From: Callaeas wilsoni
Taxonomy: Eukaryota; Chordata; Aves; Passeriformes; Callaeidae
Reading direction: 5' to 3'
NCBI GenBank assembly: GCA_013398955.1
Contig: VWPU01003246.1
Location: 1-64,000 of the forward strand
DNA length: 64,000 nt
Below, in pieces: positions 49,201 to 61,900 of the stretch; position 1 is the first letter of the stretch; each line of letters starts with the position of its first letter. The notes under the pieces were generated by a model. The model did not search any database. It had not been told where the DNA came from and worked only from the letters and a program-made list of their open reading frames with translations. Position numbers and translations under genes: made by a program.

Positions 49201-52200
49201 ATGACCCAGGTGTGGGACTCTCTCAGAGCAATGGGCTGAGGGCCCTTACAGCTTGTTACAGGCAAGCCTGGCATTAGCCCACTCCCCTTCAAGTCTAGTT
49301 TAAAGCTCTGTTGACAAGTCCCGGTAACTTGTGAGCAAAGACCCTCTTCCCCCTTAATTATAGCGGAAAAAATGTAAGGCTTAAATTTGGCCACTCTTCA
49401 ACATCAGACTGAATTCGACCCACAGCCACCGAATGCCATTGAAAGGAAAGCTGCAAAATAGCCAGTTCTGGGCGATGTTTCTGAAACCTTTTCCTGTAGT
49501 ACTGTCATCTTTGTTAGTTAATAACTTCTCTTAGCAATGAAACTGCTTTGATTTGGGTAGAACTCAGAACTTCTCTGCTTTCTTAGAAAAACAAAATTAT
49601 GCTGATCTGTATTTTTTCCTTGTGCAGGCTGCATTTGTTTGCACACAAAATGTGAATAATGAAGGAGTCTACAAAATTCAGCTGGCGAAATTCTATCAGA
49701 GTTTGCAAGAAACAAAACAAACACAAAAACAGCCCATCAAGTAAAAATGGCTGATTGATGCAAAAGGCAACACAGATGGAGGTAATGGGGTTTCAAAAGA
49801 GGAATTAGAGAAGATCTGAATGGAAGCTCATAAATCTGCAGCAATTCAGCTTTGCCAAGAATTGCAGTGGGAAATCCTCATTATGGGAGATATTTCCATT
49901 CTGAACTCACCCATGAGAGCTTTGCTAGAGCAACCACAGGGAAAGCAGGAGACCCAGCCATCAGCATTCCTGAGCCCTGCCAGCCTGCGCTGCTGACTCA
50001 CCAGGCAGCCTTGAGTGAGTCACTCATTGCCAGATGCTTCCAGCTGACCTTGTCAAGGCGCTGCAAACAAGGAAGCAAAACAGACTCACCTTTGGCAACT
50101 CTGGCAAACAAGTTTTATCATGTCATATTCCAGCTTCTCCCACACCACCAGGTAAGCAGCGTGGCCAAGGAAGAAGCTTTAGGCCAGGCCAGGCCATTTT
50201 TGGAGTTGTTTGTAACAGAGGAGGACGTGACTGTCGCAAAGGAAACATAGCGACTGGTAGAAAGTTCTTTCTACACAGAAAGTGGAGAACCTGGTTGGTG
50301 GAAAGCTCTTTGCACATAGGCAGCAGAGAAGCCAGTGGCTCGGCAGATCCTATGGGAAAGACCAGTGAATGAGGAGGATGCAGAGTCCCAGGGAAGGAGC
50401 CACATAAACATTTGAAATAGCCTCCTACCAATCAAGCTCAGCTGAAGGACTTAGGCAGAGGCTGGTCTTCAATCTTCCACCAAATGGGAAAAATATCACT
50501 GCTTCTAACAGTGGGCTAGTGAATCCGGGAGGGCTACAAAATCTGGGGATTTTTCTGTTTTATTCCACCAGTTTCTCACCAGAGGGCATGCCACATTGCT
50601 AGTCTGGGAAGGGAGGTCCTTGGTGTGACAATCTGTCTCAAGGCAATTGCTGTGACATGTTCTTTCCTCTTCTAGGGGATCAGATGTGGGCATGCTGATC
50701 TGTGTTAGAAAAATATCATCAAAAGTTTCTGAAATAATTCTCTTGGGACTGAGTTTTCCTGAGGGATTTTCTCTGTAGTGCCTCTCTGTAATATCTCTTG
50801 TACCACCACCTCTGACCACTAACACTGGGCTGGAGTAACATGACCTGCAAAGCCTAAAAAAAGAGCTGAGACCTGAGTGGTGCCTGGTCAGACCTGCAAG
50901 CTCAGGGGAGAAGAAGCCATAATCACCCTTATCCTTGCCTAAGCTTCATTTCCCCTTGCCTCCCAGCACTGGCTCTGGATCAAACTTCCCTGTTTCATCA
51001 CAGGAGACAATGCCATTAATCACATCGCTGCATCCAGTACTTATACATAGAAAAATCAACCTATGTTCCAGGTTATTGAAAATCCCTCCTGAGTTTCAGC
51101 AGAGGGCTAGTTTTAGACTGCAGCTGCCCAGATACTGGTAAGGATCATTACTGGTAAGGATCCTTACTATCAGCTGTGGGGGGAGATTCTTGGGGAGGGT
51201 GGGGAGAGATATGAGAGGCTGCCCTGCAGAGCTGTAATCTAGGGTTTAGAGCTCACATCTCCTACAGAGTCATATAAAAGTGCCATTAAAGTCAGTACAG
51301 GAGCTCTCACTGCAACAGGCAGCTTAAACACAAACACAGGCAACAAGCTGTGTCCTGAGTGCTCCCCCCAACTTTGCCCATCTTCCCCTGGGCTCTGTGA
51401 GGACTGTGAAATGCAGGAGGATTTGGGATGGGTCTCAGCTCTGTTGGGCTGATGAGGGTAAGCTGATGTGAGCTATATGGCTCCTATTTTCTGTTACTGT
51501 GACCATTCCGTGACACCTGAAAGCTTCAGGAAATGATTTGTAAAACCGCATTTGCAACAGGTTATGTGCACTAAGGGAACTGTCGGAAGAGGTGTCAAGA
51601 AATTGTCACAGGTATGGTAAACCCAGCTATGTACCACCAGCAACACAGAAAGCTGTCCTGAGCTGTTGGTACTGACTCACAAGCCAGGCTGTATTTTAGT
51701 AGATGGGTCTGCACCAGGCTGTAGATCCTCTCCAGCACTCCAGCAGTCACCCAGGTAGGGAATGGACGTCCCTCTGTGTGAGGTCTCACCCTGACACCAC
51801 AAAGCACTCCACAGGGAGCAAGCCTTCATTCAGAGAGGGAGAACCTCCATGCAATAAGTGCCTCCCTTGTTTCTTCTCTGTGACTCTGTTAGAAAACCAG
51901 GCTAGTGAAATACACTTGCCAATTTTAATCCCTGGATATCACAGTGAAGCCTTATGTCCTTTGTGCTGCTTCCAGCTACAGCATTAGCTTTGCTAAACAT
52001 ATTAAGTGTTAGAATTTTTGTACTCTCTTGGTAGAAACAGAGAAAAATAACACTTGTGCTGGAGCTGACCCGTTTGAGCTAGTGAAACACTGAAAACTCC
52101 CAGTTGTCTTTGAATAGAAACATCTAAAAGTATTGCCTAAATATTTTGAAACAATATTCAAACTATTTTTTTCTTTGTGAGATATTTTATTTGATGTTTG

Positions 52201-55200
52201 CAAAATATTTTCTGTATGCAAGCTATTGGATTTGACTCTCAGCTCATGCTAAGCAGTAAGCAACATGCTTTTTGGCTGCAGGACTAAAGCTTTCCTCCTG
52301 ACAACTAGTGACTTGCAGACCATTGTCTTTCTTTTTTTGCATTTCTGCAGGTAATTTATGCCAAAGTAATGAAGCATTTGCAGAATATCTTCTAATAACC
52401 AACAGAAAAACCATTGTGCTATCTCAGAAGTTGCAGTTAATGAAATTATTTGGTTTTACTTGCAGTGCACCTAAATGGTTTATTTGCTCCTTGAAAAGAG
52501 CTATAAGCTAATTTTCTCTTTCTGAAACTATTAATGGGCATATTTTCTGTTACAGCTAGGGTTGCGTATGTTACATGACCAGCTGTCTTGTTAAATTCCT
52601 TTGAGCAAATCATCATTTAGTACTGCAGGTGCAAATTCTTCTGCAGCCAGCGGGTGTAGCAAGTACATATCCAAGAGCTGCATTTTCCCTGCTGAATGGA
52701 ACTGCCCAGAGGACCAAGTGGGACAAGGGGAAAAATGGGAGCCATGAATTGTGGTACCACTAATGGGTGTGCTGGAAGGATATAGAGGGAAATGCCTTTT
52801 TGGACACATAACCACTTTCCAGTGATGAGAAAAGCTGGGGAAAGGGGTGACATTTGAGAGGCTGGGAAAGAGATGTAGCAACTGGAGTGGGAGAGCATGA
52901 CTGTACCCACTGTCAGAGTTTCAGTGCACCAAAGCCAGGGTGCCTCACCCCATAATGACACAGCTAAATGGAAAGATTTTGTTTCTTTTGTGTCTCCACC
53001 CAGTTAGATAAAGATATGGCTAATGAAAGCCAGGTCACACCTGTCTACTGGCACCTTTTCCTCTCTCATTACGCGTGTTACCTTCACAGATAGATTTATC
53101 TCGGCATAGAGATAAAGGGGGTTCTTTTTATTTGTTTCTGTTTTCTTTTTAATTTTAGAGGAAGTGTTTCATACTGGAAAGGTACAGATTACAGTTGCTT
53201 TTACTTTCTCTAAACTTAACTTCGGTGGAAAAATGGGAGCTGCTGAATCTGTCGTGTTTGATCCACTAGAGAATAAATATGAAAACAAAAAGTTGGGGCT
53301 GCACAGATTATAGCCCTCTGACAAGAGCTGATTAAAAGCCATGAAGTAAAACCAATGATATCTTAAGCAATTTCATTAAGTGAAAAATATTTATGTTTCT
53401 GACTTTCATATTTTGACATATATTTTTATCTTTTTGTATATTATGATTTAAACGAATTTTAATTCACTTCAAAATACTTGTTAATGCAATGGAAACACTT
53501 CACTGTCTAGTGTAGCTGGTTCTAGACCTGCATCTTTTATCAATATCTTCTCTGAGGAAATCCTCTTTATTTCTAACAGACAACCCAAATCAGGATAACA
53601 GAGAATGAATTACTACAATGTAATTTCTACAATGAATTAGGAATGCAGACATGGCTCAGCTGAGAAAGCACAGGTTTCAGTTAATCATGGAATTATCTGT
53701 CCTGAAGCAAAAACCCTTCTTGAATGTACTGTGTGTTCAGATGAGAGAATCTTTTTTCAACTTCAAGCCTACAGCAGAATAATAAAAGTCCTCATGTTGA
53801 AACTACAGGTGCTTCATGCAACGCTGAGTAAATTACTCCAGAGTGAGTTTGGCTAGGGAGAAGTGACAGTCTTTTATTCATTGCACAAGCACCTCAGTCA
53901 GTCTGTCTGCTCAGGTTTCTGGAAACCTCTGTGGACTGATTCACTATTTCCCTACTGTTTGTTTTGGGACTGGGAGTAACTATGCAAACATGACGTTGAT
54001 GCAATGTTGTAGGGAGTATCTAGGCTAATCCCTGCATTCAACTTCTGAACATGTTTGTTGAGAGCAAGGGGTTGGATTCCTTACTGTCTTCTCCTGTGCT
54101 AAGCCTATGGAGATAGAGGCACACACAGTTTTACACTTATTTTCTAACTAAATCACTATATGCAAGCCAGTGAAAGAGAGAACTCCTAGTGTACAGTGAA
54201 ATGTTCTGACAGCATAAGGACATAGCCAGCACAAAAAGTGTATTTTCACACAAAACCTTTTTGCAAATTTGCAGCTTCTAAGAAATCATCATTGTCTTCA
54301 AAATCCTCTGAGGTAGTCGGGTTAACATCTCGGTTTTGGTTTTGGTACTGATGTCTTGGTGCTTTCAGGGAAGAATTAGAATTTGCTTCCCTCCACATTC
54401 ATTTAAATATATCCAAAGACATAGTAGTTCTACCAGGCCTCTTCTGGTGACTCAGAGTTTAGTTGGAGGGCCAGCATAGGGGTCAGAAGCACACTTTTAG
54501 AGACTTGTGCCACTTTTTAATATGCATTCCAGGCAGCATCCGTCTCGACTAACAGTACCTGTGAGAAACATCTGACCTGTTTTAGATATCAGCCTTATGA
54601 AGAAAGGTAGGAAAGCTGCTTCTGTATGTCAGCTGTGAAGGGATCCACTCACTGCCCTCAGATGTGGAAGCCTGCAGCCAGCTTGGCCACCATACATCCT
54701 ACCCTTTGCTGCTGAGCAAGAAGCAGGATTCGATACAAAAAGTACATTATTTACAGTAGCAGAATGTGTAAAGGAAGAAAAAAACAGCAGACCTTTCAGA
54801 CCTGCTTTCCAGTTCCTGATTCTCCAGGGAGTGTTGTGTTGGTTTTGGAGACATTTATAAGGGTGGATTTAAAGTTTCCTTTAAGGACTGAAGAGTTTCA
54901 AAGGGTGGGGTGGATGGTGTTTGCAGGGCTTTTTAGGAAATAAAAGCTCAACTTGTATCTCTCTGCAGACAGTGCCACTTTCAGTTGCAAAGCCGTGGTA
55001 TGGAGACCAGAAAGGTTTCCTGTTTAATCTCCCAGCCAAAACTACAAATACATGAATAATTCTCCAGAAAAGCACTGCTAAAAGATTGCACTTCCTGGCA
55101 CTGCCTATGGAACATTGAATTGTAGCTGGACGTGCTTTGATATTGTAATGTGTACGTGGCCTGCAGACAGGCAAGACTGAAGTCCACAGGACTCGGGATG

Positions 55201-55324
55201 CATCCGAGGGTGCTAAGAGAGACAGCTATGGCTTTCTGCCGTCTTTGGAAGGCTGTGGTCATCAGGGAAGGCATCCAAAGACTGGCAAGGTGCAAATGTC
55301 ACATTTGAAGTGTGAGAAAGGATC
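49201..55324. other. Gene-free intergenic DNA
   Basis: No recognised exon, transposon or RNA gene lies here. A small direct repeat (TACTGGTAAGGATC at 51133-51146 and 51149-51162) overlaps the palindrome GTAAGGATCCTTAC (51154-51167). An acceptor-like site at 49627 precedes a 38-codon open frame with no recognised homology. Confidence 0.45.
51133..51167 (+). repeat. 14-bp tandem repeat with overlapping palindrome
   Basis: TACTGGTAAGGATC is repeated with a 16-bp period, and the second copy runs into the 14-bp perfect palindrome GTAAGGATCCTTAC. This is a small local duplication of unknown significance. Confidence 0.85.
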
Positions 55325-55500
55325 TAAGGAACTGCAGGCTGGTTGGCCTAACCTGGAAAGATTATGAACATATCTTCTGGAAGCTGTGACTGGGCACACG
55401 AAGACCAGACAGATAACTGGGAGCAGCCAGCATGGGCTTGGCAAGGACAAATCATACCTGCCCACCCTGCCTGCCTTCTGTGTTGCAAGGACAGACTCTG
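55325..55500 (+). mobile_element. CR1 reverse-transcriptase fragment (plus strand)
   Basis: The plus strand encodes GSSQHGLGKDKSYLPTL (around 55415-55465), a clear match to the CR1 ORF2 landmark GSSQHGFTKGKSCLTNL. Upstream GCAGGCTGGTTGGCCTAACC corresponds to the NYRPVSLT region. The frame is broken by stops. Confidence 0.85.
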
Positions 55501-55509
55501 TGAACAAGG

Positions 55510-55720
55510 GGAGAGCAATGCTCATCACAAAGATGTTAAACAGTACTGGCCCCAGCACTGACCTCTGAGGGAGGCATTAGCAACCAGCTGCCAGTGGAAC
55601 TTTGTACTTCTGACCACAAGTCTTTAGGCTCAGCAATGCAGCCAGCTTTCCAGCCACCATGCACTCTGCTCATTCATTTCAGCAGTTTGGCTCTAAGGAT
55701 ACTATGAGAAGCCACAGTGA
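55510..55720 (-). mobile_element. CR1 reverse-transcriptase fragment (minus strand, inverted)
   Basis: The minus strand encodes PQRSVLGPVLFNIF (around 55522-55564), the conserved RT block PQGSVLGPVLFNIF. It is preceded by a degraded version of the segment after the catalytic region. It is opposite in orientation to its plus-strand neighbours. Confidence 0.88.
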
Positions 55721-55854
55721 AGGTCACGATCAAATCAAGAGGCAGCTGGCAGAGGTTGCAACAAAGGCAATCCCAATCAGATAAAAGGAAAACCAAACCT
55801 TGTGAGGGGGTTGATTCTTATTTGGGAACCCCTGCCCTTTGAGATGCTGATAAC

Positions 55855-55975
55855 ACAGCTATCCAAGGCCCTGAGTAACATGTTCTGAGAGAGCCACATT
55901 TCAGTGAAGGGGTGGCCCAGATGGATGGAAGGCACCCAGACAGGTCCTTTCCAAACTGAATTATTCTATGATCCA
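55855..55975 (+). mobile_element. CR1 3' end remnant (plus strand)
   Basis: A degraded CR1 3' end: GTCCTTTCCAAACTGAATT followed by ATTCTATGAT, preceded by weakly matching 3' UTR sequence. It probably belongs to the same disrupted insertion as the two RT fragments to its left. Confidence 0.7.
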
Positions 55976-58900
55976 CACTGTATTGTATGTGTTTGTATGT
56001 AGGTGTGCAGACTTCCAGCACCATCCCTGGCCTTGTATGGGAGGCTGTTTTGTACCTTAATTCAAAACAGTTGTGTCTGGCTTTCTCCAAGAGAAGAGAC
56101 GACCTTCTGGGAGCTGATGTTTTTGTTTCCACTTCTGTTAGGGAGATGTCAGAACCGTGAAAATTACCACTATGAGCAAGACTAATTACTGCCTATTTGA
56201 GAAAAGGAATATGGGGCTGTATTGCCTTCTCAGAGGCTCAGGTGTGGAAGCTGTCTGGGCAACGGGAGGAGGTCTGTGCTATCCCGCAGAGGAAGAGCTG
56301 AAGGACAAAGCTGTCAGTCTAGTGCTTATCACCCCCAATACACATCTCTGTTTTGTGTGCGAATTGGTATTTGCTCCACACCTGACCCTGCTCTAAAACT
56401 AAAGATAATAATATTTCAACATGTTCTTGCCATGCAGAGACAGCTAAAGAGAATGAACAGCAAGGATAGACCCATAGAGAACAGCAGTGAGGAGCAGTAT
56501 GTGCTTTCTCTGTCCTCCGGATAGGAAATGGAATAACCTTTAAGGGCTCAGCCAACAAACATTTTTGTGACATCATCAGTGTTTAATCTAAGCAACTCAT
56601 GTTGATATTACCTCCAATATCATGATAGAGATAATGCCTGTGAATGGATAGGAAGGCTCCACATCATGCAGCTACATCCGTGTACATTTTATCTCATATC
56701 TGATGACATAAGCACTCATCTCTGTGCTCATTGTGGATCTTAGAGGTGTATCTAGCAGGGCTCCTCTGATCCATTTTACAGCAAACCCCATCTACACCGA
56801 GATGCCCTTTGCAGTCAGAGGAGAGATATAGGTATTTTCAGGGAGCAATTTATCTCTTTCAATAGTGGATCTTCAGAACAGGTTATACAACTTTCTGTTT
56901 CTTTCCAGCTACTGAGAAGGACATGTGGGTGACAGGCTCAAATGCAGATATCTTCATTATAAACATCAAAAGTGCAGATTCATCTCACCCTGATTTTAGG
57001 TGATTGCCCTGACTAGCCTCTCACAGGACCCCCAGACATGTACCCTGTACCCCTTGTGGCAGGGGCTGCGTGTGAGCTCAGGCCCTGGTGCCCAGCCCTT
57101 GCCCCAGCTATGTTGTAGTTGTACCTGTGCCCTCTGCCCCATCCCCTGCTGATCCAGACTCACTCCCTGGACTCCCCACATTGACCTCACACCCGACTCC
57201 TTGCCTGCTGCTACACTCTGAAGGGCTTGATCCAGTCACCTCAGCTCTAATGCCATTTGGTGGTGTTATCTTGCTCAGTTGTTAGCTGATGCTCCAGTAG
57301 TCTCCCACAGGTCTGGCACCAGCCCCACAGGGATTTCACAACAACCTAGAGGGGTCTGAAAAGGTGTCAGACATCAATGGGCAGGCAGCTGGACTGCACC
57401 TCAGGTATCTAAAGCCTAAGTGTCTGCATGAAAGCAAGGTATCTAAGCTCTTGGTAGAGGCAGTAAGTATCTAGACCATATAGTTTGTGGAGTCTGGAGA
57501 CCAAATGTTGGATCAACTTCAGGAAGAAAGTAGCTTGCTAGGCTCCACCAACTGTATGGGCTCGGTCTTCTTTGTCCACTGTTGGAGTTTAAGCTGTATC
57601 TCACATCCAGGCACTATAATTTAGGCCAGCTAAATCCCACCCATGGTGACTAAAAGGAGAAGTAATAAATACACGTATGAGAAAAATATTAAAATTATCA
57701 TTCTTTGTGTTAAACATTATTATTTTCATCTGAAAGGTATAGAAAGGCAAAAGCTTTGTGGGTATTTAAAGTTCAGTCACAGTGTACATGCAATCACACA
57801 CTCCAAGAGTATTACAGACACTCTCACAAAACACATCCTTTGTGTACAGTCATATGGATTTACAAACACTCTGGAAGAACAGGGACACACTCATTGTATA
57901 CAGCATATTTTTTGCTTCTGTAAACTGTTAATGTGGAATTATAAATAATAATTTGGGATATTTCACATATGGTTTTCTGCATTCTGCAATTCTATCTCTC
58001 CAAATAAATGAAAATATTGGTAGTGTAAAATAATGATCTCTTTTTGCCCAGTCTCCTCTGCTCAGTTCTGCAGTATTGTTATATCCTCCTCTGTTGCCAT
58101 AGAAATGATTGATATGTCCAATCACTGCATTCTTACCATACCCTTGCTTCTACACATTATGTATTTTGCCCTTTAAACCAGACTCTCAGTTGGCTTTTTG
58201 ATATTTTGGGTTATGTTCTGCAGAGACAACAACAAAGAAACATACAAACGAAAGAAAAGAAAAAAGAAAACTTTAGTTTTGAGAAGACTGAAACTAAATC
58301 AAAAGAAAGTTACCTGTAGTAATACTGTGAATATCCATGATTTTACTGTAAACCTTTGACATTTGTTGTTCTTATTAACTCCTAGCTGTGGCAATCAATG
58401 ACTTTGTGGGATTCTTAGCATCTTCTCATGCAAAACAAGTATTTGCAGTGTTAAAACTTCCTAGCTATGGAACCTTAAAACACACAAAAAAATTAAAGAG
58501 CTGCCTTTTGAGGGGCCTGCTAATTTTAGGGGGAATGAATTATGATTTTTGCAGATTTGGGTTTCCCTCTCAAGAAAGCAGAAGAAAAAAAGAACTAGTC
58601 AAGCTCTTCTTTAACATGATGCAATGAATAGCAGTTAGATTGATGAATTTAATTTTGCTTCACATGTTTCAGAACTTAATAATGCAAGCTGGCTACTTCC
58701 AGACTCAGATGTCCATTCCACAGCACTTTATGACCCTAGGAAATACCCTGGGGCTGCCTGGACTTCCTTTTCACTGACTTCCATTTCCCCCGCAGCAGTG
58801 CCTGCAGGGATATAGCACCAGGCACACTCCCCCTTTCCCTACCTCTGGACAATAAACCTTTCCCCTCGCCCCAGTCCTTTGCTCAGAGCCCCATGAAGGC

Positions 58901-61900
58901 TCCTACATGTTCCCCCGTACATCCTCTACGCAGGAGAGAGGGCTTTCTGTTCATCCAGGGCATTTGCAACACGAGTGCTTCCAGCTCGGAGCAAAGGAAA
59001 CCAAGGCAAGCCAGGTCTTAGGAGAGGGGGCTTTGCACCCCTGCTGCCTCCTGCCGAGATATTCAGCATTTGGTCCATGCCCCAAAGGATCAGCGAGGCA
59101 CAGGATGGCACGGCCAGCAGCAAAAAGGGCTCTCGGTGCGACTGCGGCAAAGCATGGTCGGACCTTTAAACTGCCCATAAATCTTTTTCTCGATCTCCTG
59201 CCTTTTTTGGGGACTTCATATCCTGAAGCTGCCTGTGATACCGATTTCTATGAAGTGCCACTAGGTGGCTCGAGATTGAACCTCTGCAGGCAACAGCTTT
59301 CAGTGGGATGTGCCTGTGTGGGGGGCAGGAATTTGGGAATTATCCTTGGGCGGTGTGCACCACCCTCATCGCTTCTGTGATTTTTAGATCTTGGTTGCAG
59401 ATGCTGGAGGAGGGAAAGGGGCATCCCAGCAAACCCTCTGAAATGGGAACGAGCTCATTCTCATTTCTCATGTGAAATGAAACACAGAGTTTTCTCTTGA
59501 GAATTGGGACTAGTGATAGCCTGGAGCCTAGTAGTATTCCTCGGAATACCAGTCATGCTGCCGCCCCAGATAAAAATGTGTATTATTCTTCCCTTTTAAG
59601 CTTTTTCAAAGGCAATTGTTACCATTATCAGGGACTTATTTTGACACAGGTTATCTTTGAGAACCCACCATGGATGAGAGGTCTGAATCCAACATACTGG
59701 AGGAGAGAAGGGCTTTCACACACCCAGAGATGACAAGGGTGATCATCACAGGCATCAGTTTTATGCCTGTCACCCTTCTAACCTCTTTCTTAGAGGTGCC
59801 CTGAATTAATTAATTGATTGATTACTCCCCATTTCTCACTTCCCTCCATACCAAACCTCTGTATTTTCTGCCCATTCTTGTTCACTCTCATTCCAGGGTG
59901 CTCCGTGTCCCTCTTCCTCACTGATACCTGTCTGAGCATCAGACCTGAGGTTTGGCACACACCCCCTGTGACGGTGGTGGGACATCTCCCACCTGCCTCC
60001 CACCCGGAGCTGCCAGATGCTTGGGCAATGTGAGAGGATGCTGTGGGCAAGAGCTGGGAGGAGCAGGGAAGGTGGGATGCACAGCTCAGCACCGCCTGGA
60101 AAACCTCACCCTACTCCCTGGGGAGGCCAGGGCTGAGTTTGTCAGGGTGTCAACACCTTAAAGGCAAGGAGGAGGAGGGGGAAAGAGGAGATAGAGACAT
60201 CATTGAGCAAGAAGGTGCAAGTGGGTGCCATCAGCTGGTTGTTTGAACTATAAACAATTGCAGAGATGCTGGGAGCTGTAGCTACGCCAAACAGTTGGCC
60301 CATCCCCCTCCTGTGTTGTTCCCATTCCTTCTTCTCTCCTCCACAGTCAACAGGGCTTTGGCCATCGATACCTTCCCTGACATTCTGGATTTGATTGGAA
60401 AAAAACATATATCCTATGACGTGCAGGCAGGTGAGCACAGCAACGCTGGCAAGTCAAGCGTGTGGTCTCACAGGCCCTGAGAGCAAGTCAAATATATCCC
60501 TAACAGACCTTGAAAATGTCTCATTTAAGGCCAGAGACAGCAAAGGTGAGCAACACCAAAGCACTCGCCCGGCTCTTCTGGGGTACAGAGTGGGGAAGTT
60601 TCATTTGGCTTCTGCACAGCAGCTACCAGAGCTCCTGCTAACCATTGACAAATTAGAGGCTTGTTTTAAAGTGTAAAAATACCCTTATTCTCAACTTTGC
60701 TTCTAATGAGAGAAAAGGAATAAAAAACTAATTCATAAGCCCCACCTAAAGCCTCTTCCCTAGTGTTGGCTCTGCCTCAGCCTCCCTCCCCACAAACATT
60801 ACCTGCCTTCCCCCCAGAGGGCTCCTCCTGTCTTCCTCGTTTTTAGGGTGGAGGCTAATAAGCTCCCCAACCCTGGTAAGTCAGTATTAATTAACCTGCA
60901 GATCCCTGCAGGCTTCCAACACCTGCTAACTGAGAGAATCCAGCCAGGCTCTCACGGTGCTTTTTATTTTTTTTTTTCCACCCAGCAAGATTTAGCACCT
61001 GGAATAAGGGAAGGTTATAAGCTCTCACTTTGCCTGGGTGGTTTACAGTGAGGGAGAAAAAAAAGGGGAAAAATAATATTTTGTAGGGTCTGTTTTCTTT
61101 CCTTTTTTCTTTCTTCTTTTTTGTTTGTTTTCCTTTTAATTTAGAGCAGCAACCTTTTTTGCATGGGAGGGGCATCTGCTAGGAAGCAGCTCTGCTGCAT
61201 GCCATTACCACCTTTCTGAGGCTGGGGGAGGCACTTTTAACTGAGTTTTGCCTCTCTGCTAATGGGCACCCCTCTCTGCTGGCTGGTGGTTGCCATCTGT
61301 GGCAAATGTACAGCATGCAGTCAATCACTGCGGGATGCAGTTATCTGGTGCAACAGCTCTCTAGGGACTGATTTAGGACCACTACAGTAAGGCCAGTTGG
61401 AGCTAATTGGATTTTTTTTCCCCCTAGCCTGGGTTTCCAGATGTGACAGGGCAGCATAGCTTTATTAACCTAGCTGTGTTCATCCATGCTCCCTGTTACA
61501 GAGGAAGAGATTTCTTTTTTTTTTTTTTTTCTTTTCTTCCCCTTGGTGTTGAATCACAGCTTAGTGGGGGTTGTTTCCTGCCAGTTCCTGAACAAGAGCC
61601 AAGTGGCCTTCCTTGCCTGCTGGAATTTTACAGCATGCACTGAGCAGGGGTGCCACCCTGCTGAATGCTGGCAATTTTTATTTCAGTGAGCACTTCTTGT
61701 TATCTCCACTAATACAGTGAGTCATTTTTCAGTGGACTAAGAAAACCAGAAAAAAAAAAAAAATCCCTGGCAACATTCTTCAGTGACCCATTCAGGTGGC
61801 TAAAGCTTTTAGAGATGTCCCCTCACAGCTAACAGGACACACTGGTAACTAGCTTGTGTGCAGAAGAATGAGAATGGTGTTTTGCTAGGTCGCTCCCGCA

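Noticed and set aside
49852..50250. 132-codon plus-strand open frame
   Set aside because: There is no family resemblance, the composition is like the surrounding noncoding DNA, and overlapping frames exist in other phases.
58907..59380. 157-codon plus-strand open frame
   Set aside because: It has no recognised domain, GC-rich sequence, several overlapping frames and no splice or start context supporting a gene.
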